A DNA stretch of 64,000 nucleotides from Bermanella sp040371755. Lineage in GTDB: Bacteria; Pseudomonadota; Gammaproteobacteria; Pseudomonadales; Oceanobacteraceae. A program made the position numbers and the translations under genes. Location: assembly GCF_040371755.1 (NCBI RefSeq), contig NZ_BAABWE010000001.1, forward strand, positions 434,001-498,000, read 5' to 3'. Shown piece after piece: positions 17,601-26,762 of the stretch (positions are counted from its first letter, which is position 1; every line of letters begins with the position of its first letter). The notes below the pieces were generated by a model. The model made no database searches, was not told where the DNA came from, and was given only the letters and a program-made list of their open reading frames with translations.

Positions 17601-19495
17601 AAATTTTCCTTGCTTTCATGAAGGTCAATATTGTCACTAAACGTATAAATCATACTAAAATCATGTACCCAAAATTGCTTGCCATCACTACGATGGATTC
17701 CATATGGGTGCTCACCAATCACACGTAAACCTAAATTTTCTAAAATAGGTATAACGTCAGAAAGCGGTAATAAATTCTCTGGATTATATAATTTAAACTT
17801 GAAGCGGCTACCGGTGTCAGCCACATTCCGATATAGACTCATGGCGACATCTTCATCAGACTTCATGGACATAACATGTTGTATATCAACAACAGCGGTG
17901 CGAGGTGTAAACTCTTCACGATAACTGGCACCAAAAGCTCGGCGATACAGTTGGAAATATTTATTCCCCGTCTCTTCACCTACCCCTTCAATCAAAGCTG
18001 ACATCAGGTCATCTTGCCAAGAGCGAGCAACGGCCTGTATGTCTTTTTGTATACGTTTTTCATCATATTCAATCACGTCATTCTGATTAAGCTTTAGAGT
18101 AAATAATGTTCTAGCTAAAATTGATTCAGAAAAATACGTGGTGAATTCCACATCAACTGGTTTAAAAACGTCAGTTAAGATATTTTGTACCTTATGACGA
18201 AGCTCGGTGTTGTATAAGTCTCGGGGCACATAGACCAAACATGATAGAAACTTATTTAACTGATCATGGCGGATAAATACATGAGTACGTCGACGCTCTT
18301 GTAAATTTAAAATACCAATTGCTGCCTTAGCTAACTGGTCCACATCGGTATGAAATAACTCATCCCTTGGGTAAACTTCAAGAATATGTTGCAGTTCACG
18401 ATTATGATGGCTACCAGAGTTCAACCCTGAACGCTTAATAACTTGCTCGGTTTTACGACGAACAATTGGAATATTAAAAGAACTTTCCGTATATACATTG
18501 GACGTAAATAGACCAAAAAAACGTCTTCCTCCTGTCACCTGACCATTTTTATCTACCTTTTTAACTGTAATGTAATCAGGATACGCTGGACGATGAATTC
18601 GTGAGCGACGCCCTGATTTAGAAATAGAAATCAGCTGTGGAGCCATTATGGAAGCCTGCATGCCTGGCGAAAGGTCATCAATGATTACCTTCGACTTCCC
18701 ATGTAACGCTCGCTTAAACAAACCGGTTTCGCTTTCTTTATTTTTAAGGGATACGGTTTTATCACCACTTTTTTCGATGGATATATCAACCGTTCCTAAA
18801 AACGTAAAGTGGTCATCTAATAACCACTCTAAAAACGCTACCGACTCATTGACATCTTTTTTGGTAAACGGGCCTTTACTATCTTTTACCCAACCAACCG
18901 CTTCTTCGCACCTTGATTTAACCGTGGGGAAATCACTTACCACCAAGCAAATTTCATCCAGAATCTCTTTTAAAGACTGAGATAAGTCCTTCAGGGTTTT
19001 TTCATCACTGTGGCGGTCTATCTCCACATATACAATGGCTTCTCTTGGGTTATCAGAATGATCAAGAGGAGAGTTGAGATCTAACTCGCCTTTCTCCGTT
19101 CTATCAACGTGCATCACAGCATTATTAATGAAGTGTATAGACATTTCACGCCTATTAAGCTCCATGCGAATCGAGTCGACCAAAAATGGTACATCCGCAT
19201 GTAAAACTTCAACAATGGTGTGAGTCGATTGCCAGCCGTGCTCTTCAAAATCTGGGTTAAATACTCGAATCTTGCTGGTTTCTGGACGCTTTTGCATAAA
19301 ATTCCAACATGCCAGCGTTGCGCCATATAAATCCTCTAGTTTTCGACTTTCTAGTTCCTGTTCTGGGGTCGCGGCATAGTAAGTTTTGGTAAACTGCTCA
19401 ATAGCTTTGGCTTGATTTTTTGGAACTTCCCCCAATAAACGCTCAATTAATTGACTAACTTGAGGGTGTACATCCTTATTCAACAGGTTATTCAT
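14642..19495 (-). CDS. gdhB: NAD-specific glutamate dehydrogenase, large (180-kDa class) type
   Basis: A 1617-residue protein of the large bacterial GDH family (class L_180), about the length of Pseudomonas GdhB (~1620). It deaminates glutamate to 2-oxoglutarate with NAD, feeding amino-acid carbon into the TCA cycle. Long N-terminal regulatory segments contain ACT-like regions (HADVPFLVDSIRMELNRR). The central catalytic domain has RGGKVARGGLRWSDR, KGGFIAKQL, and VVAADKGTATFSDISN; the nucleotide-binding part includes SVIGVGDMAGDVFGNGML. Everything appears intact. It is transcribed divergently from the moxR operon across a ~180-bp intergenic region. Confidence 0.95.
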   Translation of the reverse strand: MNNLLNKDVHPQVSQLIERLLGEVPKNQAKAIEQFTKTYYAATPEQELESRKLEDLYGATLACWNFMQKRPETSKIRVFNPDFEEHGWQSTHTIVEVLHADVPFLVDSIRMELNRREMSIHFINNAVMHVDRTEKGELDLNSPLDHSDNPREAIVYVEIDRHSDEKTLKDLSQSLKEILDEICLVVSDFPTVKSRCEEAVGWVKDSKGPFTKKDVNESVAFLEWLLDDHFTFLGTVDISIEKSGDKTVSLKNKESETGLFKRALHGKSKVIIDDLSPGMQASIMAPQLISISKSGRRSRIHRPAYPDYITVKKVDKNGQVTGGRRFFGLFTSNVYTESSFNIPIVRRKTEQVIKRSGLNSGSHHNRELQHILEVYPRDELFHTDVDQLAKAAIGILNLQERRRTHVFIRHDQLNKFLSCLVYVPRDLYNTELRHKVQNILTDVFKPVDVEFTTYFSESILARTLFTLKLNQNDVIEYDEKRIQKDIQAVARSWQDDLMSALIEGVGEETGNKYFQLYRRAFGASYREEFTPRTAVVDIQHVMSMKSDEDVAMSLYRNVADTGSRFKFKLYNPENLLPLSDVIPILENLGLRVIGEHPYGIHRSDGKQFWVHDFSMIYTFSDNIDLHESKENFQEAFRAVWFGKAENDSFNRLLLGAKLGWREVALLRAYARYMKQIRFGFSESFIADTLCKYPDLASFIVRYFVTRFNLVKNTVDVRKKHLEKLDEQFAELLDQVESINEDRIFRRYIELIQATLRTNFFQHEENDELKQYFSFKFSPRKISDIPLPKPMFEIFVYSPRVEGVHLRGGKVARGGLRWSDRVEDFRTEVLGLVKAQQVKNSVIVPVGAKGGFIAKQLPEGDRDAFLAEGIECYKTFISGLLDITDNLMDGEVIPPEKVIRFDQDDPYLVVAADKGTATFSDISNGIAQERGFWLGDAFASGGSVGYDHKKMGITAKGAWVSVQRHFRELGLNVQKESISVIGVGDMAGDVFGNGMLRSEYIKLVAAFNHLHIFIDPNPEDVIASFKERQRLFDLPRSAWTDYESTLISKGGGVFNRSAKSIDITPEMKACFNLTADRMSPNDLIHSLLKAPVDLIWNGGIGTYVKSSSESHNDAGDKANDSLRIDGKELNAKVIGEGGNLGITQRARIEYALSGSGASFTDFIDNAAGVDCSDHEVNIKILLNGLVQAGDLTIKQRNELLESMTDEVSTLVLLNNYRQTQAIALAYREAKTRMDEYKRLMNDLEKQKKLNRELEFLPNDEELEERKSQKKGLTRPELSVLISYTKGDLKELLNTPEISQDTYLARSVESAFPNTLLERFPEALYDHQLRSEIVATQLANEMVNRMGITYVNRMRDSTGSDINAIVKAYVAARDVFRLSELWEQIEALDYKISSDIQESMMASLMRLVRRASRWFLRNRRRELNIAEEVERFRDRAASINSKLSELLAGEGQKVWQDHYQELINAQVPEELAATVAGANNMFSALSIIEGAEQTDRSPEDVAATYYQVGCNLDLEWFLEQLNKVSVQSHWQALARETYRDDLDWQQRTLTASIIKTLPDGDIEARMNAWLIKSEPMIGRWRKTVEELQESDINDFAVFSVALRELLDLAQASRLATECD

Positions 19496-19617
19496 TTCGG
19501 TTCCTAACGGATTTATCTTTATATAAATGATAGTTTAAACCTAAAAAAACGCGCACTCTTCATGCAATGTATTATTAACTGGGATGGGAACTCTTTAATA
19601 ATCCAGTAATCCTACCC

Positions 19618-19645
19618 TTGACCCAATTAGGAATACTCCTAAAAT
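19618..19645 (+). promoter_or_regulatory. Sigma-70-type promoter of the moxR/bat operon
   Basis: TTGACC (19618-19623) and TAAAAT (19640-19645) are separated by 16 bases, a near-consensus promoter. It lies about 32 bp before the ATG at 19678, which argues that the in-frame TTG at 19618 is part of the promoter and not a start codon. Confidence 0.6.
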
Positions 19646-19677
19646 GCTTGCAAAAACAAAAACTTGGAAACGGTTAT

Positions 19678-20640
19678 ATGACAAATCGTGAGCACATCAT
19701 CGCTTTACAGAAAAGCTTACAAGAGCACATCATTGGCCAACCAGATTTAGTAAACGCTTTACTGGTTGCCATATTAGCCGACGGCCACCTGCTTGTTGAA
19801 GGGGCTCCCGGATTGGCTAAAACCAAAGCCATTAAAACATTATCAGACTGCATTGAAGGTAATTACCAGCGTATACAATTTACGCCTGATTTGTTACCAG
19901 CCGATATAACAGGAAGCGAAATATACCGCGCTCAAACTGGTGAGTTCAAATTCCAACAAGGGCCGCTATTTAATAATCTAGTTCTTGCCGACGAAATCAA
20001 CCGCGCACCAGCAAAAGTACAATCAGCTTTGCTAGAAGCCATGGCTGAGCGACAAGTAAGTGTAGCTGGCACCACTTACGATTTGAACAAGCTATTTTTA
20101 GTCATGGCGACACAAAACCCCATCGAACAAGAAGGTACTTATCCACTACCTGAAGCACAGCTTGATCGTTTTTTGATGCATGTCCGAGTTCAATACCCTA
20201 GCGCACAAGCTGAAACTGAGATTCTTCGCTTAGCCCGTGGTGAAGCACAAAACCAAGCTACACCCTTGCCTAGCGAAAAACTCAGCGCCGAGAATATTTT
20301 TGCTGCCCGTCAAGAAGTACTCAGCATGCACTTAAGTGAACGTGTTGAGGAGTATATTGTGCAACTGATTATGGCGACTCGCCAACCTCAAGCTTATGGT
20401 GAAGATTTAGCCAGTTGGATAGAATTTGGTGCCAGCCCTCGTGGCACCATTGCCCTTGACCGTTGCGCTCGTGCTCATGCTTGGTTAGCAGGTAAGGATT
20501 ATGTCAGCCCTGACGACGTACAGGCAGTGTTACACCCTGTTTTGCGTCACCGTTTAATCGTTAGTTTTGATGCAGAAGCCACGGGTATGAATGCAGACCG
20601 TATTATTAATGAATTAATCATGCGCGTGGCCGTTCCTTAG
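19678..20640 (+). CDS. MoxR-family AAA+ ATPase
   Basis: A 320-residue AAA+ protein with Walker A-like GAPGLAKTK, the RIQFTPDLLPADITG segment that marks the MoxR family, Walker B LADEINRAP, sensor 1 ATQNPIEQEG, and the EAQLDRFL arginine-finger region. MoxR proteins act as chaperone-like ATPases with VWA-domain partners in maturing or activating envelope or enzyme complexes. It heads an operon with DUF58 and VWA genes, the standard MoxR neighbourhood. The ATG at 19678 has GGA nine bases upstream and lies just after a good promoter. Confidence 0.92.
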   Translation: MTNREHIIALQKSLQEHIIGQPDLVNALLVAILADGHLLVEGAPGLAKTKAIKTLSDCIEGNYQRIQFTPDLLPADITGSEIYRAQTGEFKFQQGPLFNNLVLADEINRAPAKVQSALLEAMAERQVSVAGTTYDLNKLFLVMATQNPIEQEGTYPLPEAQLDRFLMHVRVQYPSAQAETEILRLARGEAQNQATPLPSEKLSAENIFAARQEVLSMHLSERVEEYIVQLIMATRQPQAYGEDLASWIEFGASPRGTIALDRCARAHAWLAGKDYVSPDDVQAVLHPVLRHRLIVSFDAEATGMNADRIINELIMRVAVP

Positions 20641-20649
20641 GGGTAAGTC

Positions 20650-21609
20650 ATGTCTGTAGCTACCAACAAACAATTGGATTACCTTGAAGGTTTTTTCCCT
20701 GCTGGGCCATTTACCGATGAGCATCAACTGACACAGTTAAGGATGCTGGCTAAACGGCTTCGCCTTGCAAGTTTACCGCAAATCACTGGCATGCTTGCTG
20801 GTGGCCACGATAGCAAGCAAAAAGGCCGAGGTTTAGATCTCGACCAGCTTCGGCAATACCTACCCGGTGATGATATCCGTTCCATTGACTGGCGCGTTAC
20901 TGCTCGTACTCAAACCCCTCATACACGGGTTTATAAAGAGGAGCGTGAACGCCCTGTAATGATTGTTTGCGATCAACGTACCCCAATGTTTTTTGGCTCT
21001 AAACGCAGTTTTAAATCTGTGGTTGCGGCCCAGTGTGCCGCCATTATTGCTTGGGCTGCACTGGATCACGGTGATCGTGTAGGGGCATTAGTATTAGGTG
21101 ATCAAACAGAGAAAGACTTCAGGCCTAAACAACGCTCGCAACATGTGCTTCAAATATTACAAACCATAAACCAGTACAATCACGCTTTAGAAAAGCATCA
21201 GAACATCACCAATACGCTAAGTAATTGCTTAAATAAACTACACCAAGGGGTAAAACCCGGCACTACCATTTATATTATCAGTGACTTTTTTGATTTAAGT
21301 GCCAATGATAAAGCTGCATTGTTTAATTTAAAGCGCCACAACCATGTGGTTGCGCTTCAAGTGTTTGATGCATTAGAACGACAAATGCCTCCACCGGGTT
21401 TATATGCTGTAACTGACGGATTACAGGAAGGTTTCTTGGATACGCAAAACAAGCATTCTCAGCAAGCTTACAAAGAAGCCGTAAATGTTTTCCAGCAAGG
21501 TATTGAGCAAACCTTTAAGCAATTGGCTATTAATCACCATCAAATTGATGCTTCTGATATTCCCTTTATGGCATTAAAAATAGCGTTAGAACAAAGAGGA
21601 AAAGTATGA
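20650..21609 (+). CDS. DUF58 (VWA-like) domain protein
   Basis: A 319-residue cytosolic protein. The DUF58 signature is plain: GRGLDLDQLRQYLPGDDIRSIDWRVTART, followed by VYKEERERPVMIVCDQ. This region is related to the von Willebrand A fold. The members act with MoxR; their molecular job is not well settled. It starts 10 bp after moxR and its stop overlaps the next start by four bases (ATGA), so the three genes are translationally coupled. Confidence 0.9.
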   Translation: MSVATNKQLDYLEGFFPAGPFTDEHQLTQLRMLAKRLRLASLPQITGMLAGGHDSKQKGRGLDLDQLRQYLPGDDIRSIDWRVTARTQTPHTRVYKEERERPVMIVCDQRTPMFFGSKRSFKSVVAAQCAAIIAWAALDHGDRVGALVLGDQTEKDFRPKQRSQHVLQILQTINQYNHALEKHQNITNTLSNCLNKLHQGVKPGTTIYIISDFFDLSANDKAALFNLKRHNHVVALQVFDALERQMPPPGLYAVTDGLQEGFLDTQNKHSQQAYKEAVNVFQQGIEQTFKQLAINHHQIDASDIPFMALKIALEQRGKV

Positions 21610-22040
21610 ACCCTCTTGATCAATTAAAAGATATTCAATTACCGGATGCTGTTTCAATTTGGCCACCGGCTTGGCCTTGGTGGCTGCTCATGGTGGTAAT
21701 ATTGACTATAGTGGCTGTATTCGTATGGCAATACAAACGCCAAGCTTGGCGCAGAACAGCATTAAAACAGTTTAATAAAATCAACTGGCAGCAACCAAAA
21801 CTAGCTCACCGTGATTGCAATAAATTACTCAAGCAAATTACCGTTTTTAAGTTCGATAAAACCAGCGCCCGACTAAGTGGTGAAGAATGGTTAGAATACT
21901 TAGACACTAAAACCAAACAACCCATTTTCATGCCTCAACTTAGGCCATTTGCCCATATTTTAGATGAACCAAACATACAGCTGGATAACACTGAATTACA
22001 AAAAGCCGTTAGAACTTGGATAAGGAAAGCAAAATGCTGA
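21606..22040 (+). CDS. DUF4381 membrane protein of the Bat-type operon
   Basis: A 144-residue protein with one membrane helix near the N-terminus (about residues 23-44: PWWLLMVVILTIVAVFVW), preceded by PLDQLKDIQLPDAVSIWPPAWPWW, the DUF4381 hallmark. The remainder is a soluble helical domain (LKQFNKINW, SGEEWLEYLD). It is consistently found between DUF58 and VWA genes in Pseudomonas-type Bat operons; its role is unknown but it probably anchors or assembles the VWA proteins at the inner membrane. It overlaps both neighbours (4 bp and 7 bp). Confidence 0.85.
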   Translation: MNPLDQLKDIQLPDAVSIWPPAWPWWLLMVVILTIVAVFVWQYKRQAWRRTALKQFNKINWQQPKLAHRDCNKLLKQITVFKFDKTSARLSGEEWLEYLDTKTKQPIFMPQLRPFAHILDEPNIQLDNTELQKAVRTWIRKAKC

Positions 22041-23059
22041 GTTTCAATTGGCCTTGGCTATTTTTAGCCTTACCACTACCTTTATTTGTGTATTTTTTAA
22101 TACCCGCTAAACAAACCATGCAAAGCCAAGTTTTTGCACCCAGCTTAATGATGCTAGCGGAACAAAGACAGATCGGCGCGCAAAAACCTTCAATTGTGCT
22201 TTACATTTTAATGGCATTGGCTTGGTTCTGTTTAGTCACAGCCGCTGCTCGACCAGTTTATGTTGGTGAACCCAAACCGATCATAGAAACCGACCGAAAC
22301 ATGATGTTAGCCGTAGATATATCCGGCAGTATGTCTGAAGAAGATATGGCCGTTCGGGGTCGCTTAATCAACCGTTTACAGGCTGTAAAAGTGGTGCTGA
22401 CAGATTTTATAGCAAAACGTAAAGGTGATCGTTTAGGTTTAATTTTATTTGGCTCAAAAGCTTATATACAAACGCCCCTTACTTTTGACTTACAAACTCT
22501 AGAACAATTATTAAATGAGTCAGCCATCGGTTTAGCTGGTAAACAAACCGCTATCGGAGACGCCATTGGTTTAGGAGTTAAACGCTTACAATCGTTACCT
22601 GAATCAAACCGTGTTTTGATTTTTTTAACCGACGGGCAAAATACCTCTGGGGAAATCGATCCAATTCAAGCAGCAAAACTGGCACAACAAGCTGGTGTTA
22701 AAATCTATACTATAGGCATAGGCGCTGACGAATTAGTCGTACAAGGATTCTTTGGCCCTCGCAGAGTCAACCCTAGTCGTGACCTTGATGAAAAAACCCT
22801 AACAGAAGTAGCAGACTTAACCGGCGGCCAATATTTTCGTGCACGAAACCTAGAAGAACTGAATCAGATATATAGCTTTTTAGATGACTTAGAAGCTATC
22901 GAATCAGACAAGCAAGTTATTCGACCTGAAAAATCCCTGTTTCACTATGTATTAGCATTCGCTCTAGGATTGGCCACCGTTATTTTTATGATTCAACAGC
23001 GCTGGCTGAATAAATTGATTGATATTACCTCACCAAACAAGGAGAAAGCCCGTGTCTGA
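22034..23059 (+). CDS. batA: VWA-domain membrane protein (BatA-like)
   Basis: A 341-residue protein with two N-terminal membrane helices (FNWPWLFLALPLPLFVYF and the helix ending FCLVTAAARP), a central von Willebrand A domain and a C-terminal helix (FHYVLAFALGLATVIFM). The MIDAS metal-binding motif DISGS is intact (AVDISGSMSEED), with the downstream FLTDGQN. BatA/BatB proteins were described in the Bacteroides aerotolerance operon; in proteobacteria the role is unsettled, possibly stress or envelope related. The ATG at 22034 has AAGGA seven bases upstream; an upstream in-frame TTG lacks this. Confidence 0.88.
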   Translation: MLSFNWPWLFLALPLPLFVYFLIPAKQTMQSQVFAPSLMMLAEQRQIGAQKPSIVLYILMALAWFCLVTAAARPVYVGEPKPIIETDRNMMLAVDISGSMSEEDMAVRGRLINRLQAVKVVLTDFIAKRKGDRLGLILFGSKAYIQTPLTFDLQTLEQLLNESAIGLAGKQTAIGDAIGLGVKRLQSLPESNRVLIFLTDGQNTSGEIDPIQAAKLAQQAGVKIYTIGIGADELVVQGFFGPRRVNPSRDLDEKTLTEVADLTGGQYFRARNLEELNQIYSFLDDLEAIESDKQVIRPEKSLFHYVLAFALGLATVIFMIQQRWLNKLIDITSPNKEKARV

Positions 23060-24923
23060 TTTTCACTTTCTTCGCCCTGAATGGATATTTTTAATACTGC
23101 CATTAGCTTTGTTGTTTTTTTATAAACAAGTGAAACCACTAAAAGCTGGAAATTGGCAGAATGTAATCGCCCCAAAATTACAGCAGTATGTATTGTTCAA
23201 CCAAGGCAAACAAAGCCATTCAAACCTGATCAGTTCTAGTTTATGGATAGCAGCGTTGTTCAGTGTATTTGCACTATCTGGCCCCAGTTGGGAAAGACAA
23301 GAAAGTACCGTTTACCGCTCTTCTGAAGGTATCGTAATCGGCCTAGACTTATCGCTGTCTATGACAGCACAGGATACATCGCCATCCCGTATCCAAAGAG
23401 CCAAATACAAAATCATTGATATTTTAGAACAACAACAAGATAAAAATATTGGCCTGATTGCTTATGCTGGTGATGCACACGTGGTAAGCCCTCTCACTCA
23501 AGACATTAATACAATAAAATCCATGCTACCTGCGGTAGATCCATACATAATGCCAAAACAGGGAAGCAACATCCTGCTTCTAGCAGAGAAAGCCGTTGAA
23601 TTATTTGAACAAAGCAACAGCCAGCCCAGAACTCTTTTATTGATCACGGATGGAGTTGAAACTAGTGACATTAATGCCGCCACCAATATTTTAACCAATG
23701 CAAATGTTCAACTAAACATATTAGCAGTTGGTACAGAAGCAGGCGCTCCTATGATGCGCCCTGACGGTCGATTCATAAAAGACAGCCAAGGCCAAGTGAT
23801 CTTACCCCCTTTAGAGTGGGAAGCCCTGAACCAACTTGCAAGTCATAGCAACGGAAAAATTGTGAGGCTCTCAAATACAGAAACCGATATAAATCAGCTA
23901 ATGGCATCTACAAACATTCAACAAAACTATCAAAAGCAAGAAGAAAGCCTGCAGTTTGATCAATGGCTAGATAGCGGTTACTGGCTAATTTTACCATTAT
24001 TACTCTTAACCCTTGGCGCGTTCCGTAAGGGCATCGTTTTATCCATACTTGTTTGCATTGCACTGCCCCCTTCTGAAACATACGCCTATGAGTTACCCGA
24101 TATATTATTAAATGGTGACCAAACAGGGGCTAAGTATTATGAACAAAACCCAGAACAAGCCTCCCAATATTTTAATGACCCTAAATGGAAAGCCAGTAGC
24201 TTGTATAAAGCCGGTAAATATGAAGAAGCCTTAACTATTTGGCAAAATTTTGATGACGCTCAAAGTTTGTATAATCAAGGTAATGCCTTAGCACAATTAC
24301 ATAAAATTGATGAAGCCATTGCCGCTTATGACAAAGCAATCAATCAACAACCTAAATTTGAAAATGCCCAATTCAATAAAGCCTTATTAGAGCAACTGAA
24401 AGATCAACAGGAGCAGCAAGAGCAACAGGATCAACAAGGGGGAGAAAATCAACAAGATCAGCAAGATTCATCAGAGCAACAAGGCGATCAAAGCAAACAA
24501 CAAAACAATGAGAAGGATTCACAAAGTAATTCTGATTCGTCTAAAAATAATGAATCTTCTGACAACCAACAGACAGATCAAAAAGACGCTCAAGCAAGTG
24601 AAGAAGATGAAAACCAAGCCAGCGAAAACCCCCTCAATCAGGCTCAAACTGAAGAGGAGAAACAGCGTGAAGAAGAGATGGAAGCCCTAAAAAAAGAACA
24701 ATCACAACCACCAAATGAACAAGAAGACTCTCAAAAAGATTCCAAATTAAGTAATATACAAACTGAAAAAACGGCAGAAGAGTTAGAACAAGAACAAGCC
24801 ATGCAACAATGGATTCAACGTATACCAGATGACCCCGGCGGTTTACTACGAAACAAATTTTTATACCAGTACCAACAGCGTCAAGGTCAACAAGAACAAA
24901 ACGAGGAGCGTAAACCATGGTAA
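23052..24923 (+). CDS. batB: VWA-TPR membrane protein (BatB/BatC-like fusion)
   Basis: A 623-residue protein starting at GTG 23052 with AAGGAG placed well upstream. It has N-terminal membrane helices, a VWA domain with MIDAS motif DLSLS (GLDLSLSMTAQD) and LLITDGVE, a helix near residues 310-340, and one or two TPR units (KAGKYEEALTIWQNF, NQGNALAQLHKIDEAIAAYDKAI). A tail of about 130 residues follows, extremely rich in Gln, Glu, Asp, Ser and Asn. This is the usual BatB plus BatC-type TPR fusion. The tail is low-complexity and probably disordered in the periplasm. The gene overlaps its neighbours by 8 and 7 bp. Confidence 0.88.
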   Translation: MSDFHFLRPEWIFLILPLALLFFYKQVKPLKAGNWQNVIAPKLQQYVLFNQGKQSHSNLISSSLWIAALFSVFALSGPSWERQESTVYRSSEGIVIGLDLSLSMTAQDTSPSRIQRAKYKIIDILEQQQDKNIGLIAYAGDAHVVSPLTQDINTIKSMLPAVDPYIMPKQGSNILLLAEKAVELFEQSNSQPRTLLLITDGVETSDINAATNILTNANVQLNILAVGTEAGAPMMRPDGRFIKDSQGQVILPPLEWEALNQLASHSNGKIVRLSNTETDINQLMASTNIQQNYQKQEESLQFDQWLDSGYWLILPLLLLTLGAFRKGIVLSILVCIALPPSETYAYELPDILLNGDQTGAKYYEQNPEQASQYFNDPKWKASSLYKAGKYEEALTIWQNFDDAQSLYNQGNALAQLHKIDEAIAAYDKAINQQPKFENAQFNKALLEQLKDQQEQQEQQDQQGGENQQDQQDSSEQQGDQSKQQNNEKDSQSNSDSSKNNESSDNQQTDQKDAQASEEDENQASENPLNQAQTEEEKQREEEMEALKKEQSQPPNEQEDSQKDSKLSNIQTEKTAEELEQEQAMQQWIQRIPDDPGGLLRNKFLYQYQQRQGQQEQNEERKPW

Positions 24924-26578
24924 GGCATGCCCTACTATTCATCATGCTAAGTCTACTGGCAAACCTAACTTGGGCCACAACTTTCGAGGCCAGTGTAGAT
25001 CGCAGTACTATCGGTGAAGGCGAATCGTTATTTTTAACTCTACGCTACAACAGTAATGTGTCTTCTGGTGAGCCGGACTTATCCGCCTTAAACCAACAAT
25101 TTGAAATTGAAAACCAACAACGTAAAAATAGCTTTCAATACATCAATGGTAAAAGCGAATCTTGGACAGTGTGGACCGTCACCCTCACACCAAAACGCAA
25201 AGGCAACCTAGTACTGCCCTCCATTGAATACCAAGGCGAGCGTACTAAACCCATTCAAATTAACGTGGAAAAAATCAATCCGAACATTGCTAAACAAGAC
25301 AAAGATGTGTTTTTTCACACCGAAACGGACGTGAAGACAAGCTATGTTCAAGGACAAGTGGTTTATTCAGAGAAACTGTATTTTTCTGTACCATTAGATA
25401 ATAGCCAACTCAGTGAAGTAGCCGTTGAAGATGCGGTTTTAGAAGCACTTGGTGAAACCCGACAATACCGCACCCAACTCAACGGCCGCAGCTTTGAAGT
25501 ATATGAACGCCGTTTTGTCATATATCCTCAAACAAGTGGTGAATTAATTATTCCCGGCCCAAGGTATTCAGGCGAAATAAGTAATGGTCGCTGGCGACCA
25601 GGTCGTCCCATATCCGTGAGCCACCCTCCTATTCGATTACAGGTTTTACCCCAGCCTGCCAATTACCCACAGAATAGTACATGGTTACCAGCAAAGAACT
25701 TTGATGTTAGTGCTAAATGGCTAGGTAATGAAACTCAAATGAATGCCGGTGACCCTGTCACCTTATCCATCACATTAAAAGCAAACGGTTTATCATCCGC
25801 CCATTTGCCTGCGATCAAATTACCAGAAGTGAATGGCTTAAAATACTACCCAGAGCAAGCACAAAAAAATGAAAGCAATAACGATTCAGGTGTGACAAGC
25901 TGGCTCACACAAAACATTGCGGTGGTGGCAACTCAAGGTGGTGATTTTATCATTCCTGAAATCCGAATCCCTTGGTTTAACACTGAAGATGGCCGCGCAG
26001 AATACGCCATTCTTCCCGCACAAACTCTAAAAGTAGCTAGCAGTATCCCGCAAAATAAAAGTATCGTACCAGCGGCATCGCCTATGGATACCAATAGCAC
26101 GGCGATAATCCCAGAGGTTTCTGGCCCCATCAAACAACCCGCTTCACGTTTTTGGCCTGTAGTCAGCTTACTATTTATGCTGTTATGGTTAACCACAAGC
26201 TACTTTTTATGGCGTGCCCATCAAACTCCTAATAAAGTGAAACCAAAAGATCAAAGTAACTCCCCTAACAACAATATTTTATTAAAGAATATTAAAAAGT
26301 CATGCCGTAACAATGACGCAAAGTCGACCAGAGAAGCCATTTTGGCGTGGGCACAATCCCAAAAAGCAGAAGCTATTTTAAACCTAGATAATGTTGCAAG
26401 TTTGCATACCTCATCTGAACTTAAACAGGCACTACAAGAATTAGATTACACCTTGTATTCCCCCTCGGGAAATAGCGCTTGGCAAGGAGAACACCTATGG
26501 CAATTAATACGAAATTTAAAACCCGAATCCACTAAAGATCAGGTAGAATTGCCACCTCTATATCCAAGCTCGGTTTGA
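24917..26578 (+). CDS. batD: BatD family protein
   Basis: A 553-residue protein with an N-terminal signal peptide (LLFIMLSLLANLTWA), a large beta-rich periplasmic region with repeated immunoglobulin-like segments (FEASVDRSTIGEGESLFLTLRYN; VTLTPKRKGNLVLPSIEY; FVIYPQTSGELIIPGPRYSG), and a membrane helix near residue 410 (WPVVSLLFMLLWLTTSYFLW), followed by a cytoplasmic helical tail. This is the BatD (oxygen-tolerance) architecture. It should pair with the VWA proteins in the envelope. It is the last core gene of the Bat-type operon. Confidence 0.88.
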   Translation: MVRHALLFIMLSLLANLTWATTFEASVDRSTIGEGESLFLTLRYNSNVSSGEPDLSALNQQFEIENQQRKNSFQYINGKSESWTVWTVTLTPKRKGNLVLPSIEYQGERTKPIQINVEKINPNIAKQDKDVFFHTETDVKTSYVQGQVVYSEKLYFSVPLDNSQLSEVAVEDAVLEALGETRQYRTQLNGRSFEVYERRFVIYPQTSGELIIPGPRYSGEISNGRWRPGRPISVSHPPIRLQVLPQPANYPQNSTWLPAKNFDVSAKWLGNETQMNAGDPVTLSITLKANGLSSAHLPAIKLPEVNGLKYYPEQAQKNESNNDSGVTSWLTQNIAVVATQGGDFIIPEIRIPWFNTEDGRAEYAILPAQTLKVASSIPQNKSIVPAASPMDTNSTAIIPEVSGPIKQPASRFWPVVSLLFMLLWLTTSYFLWRAHQTPNKVKPKDQSNSPNNNILLKNIKKSCRNNDAKSTREAILAWAQSQKAEAILNLDNVASLHTSSELKQALQELDYTLYSPSGNSAWQGEHLWQLIRNLKPESTKDQVELPPLYPSSV

Positions 26579-26587
26579 GGAAACAGC

Positions 26588-26761
26588 ATGACAGATGAAG
26601 AATTATGCCCATGTGGCAGCGGTAAGCCTTTTGATACATGCTGTAAAAAAGAATACGATCACGCCAATGCAGCCCGCGAAAAAATTAAGCAGGCCATGAG
26701 CGACCCAAAAAAAGCACAAGAACTCAAAGACCTACTGAAAAACATCAACAAAGGGGACTAA
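26588..26761 (+). CDS. SEC-C motif small protein
   Basis: A 57-residue ORF with GAGGA just upstream of the ATG at 26588. The first 20 residues, ELCPCGSGKPFDTCCKK, are a zinc-binding SEC-C motif (C-P-C-x-S-G-x8-C-C). The rest is a charged helical tail (PKKAQELKDLLKNINKGD). SEC-C domains occur at the end of SecA and in many small proteins where they bind zinc and may contact ribosomes or SecB. Its role here is unknown. It lies 9 bp after batD and one base before the next ATG, so co-transcription is likely. Confidence 0.75.
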   Translation: MTDEELCPCGSGKPFDTCCKKEYDHANAAREKIKQAMSDPKKAQELKDLLKNINKGD

Positions 26762-26762
26762 C

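Noticed and set aside
24634..24978. 114-codon minus-strand ORF antisense to the BatB tail
   Set aside because: Mirrors the Gln/Glu-rich repeats (Leu/Val-rich on the other strand) and has no start signal.
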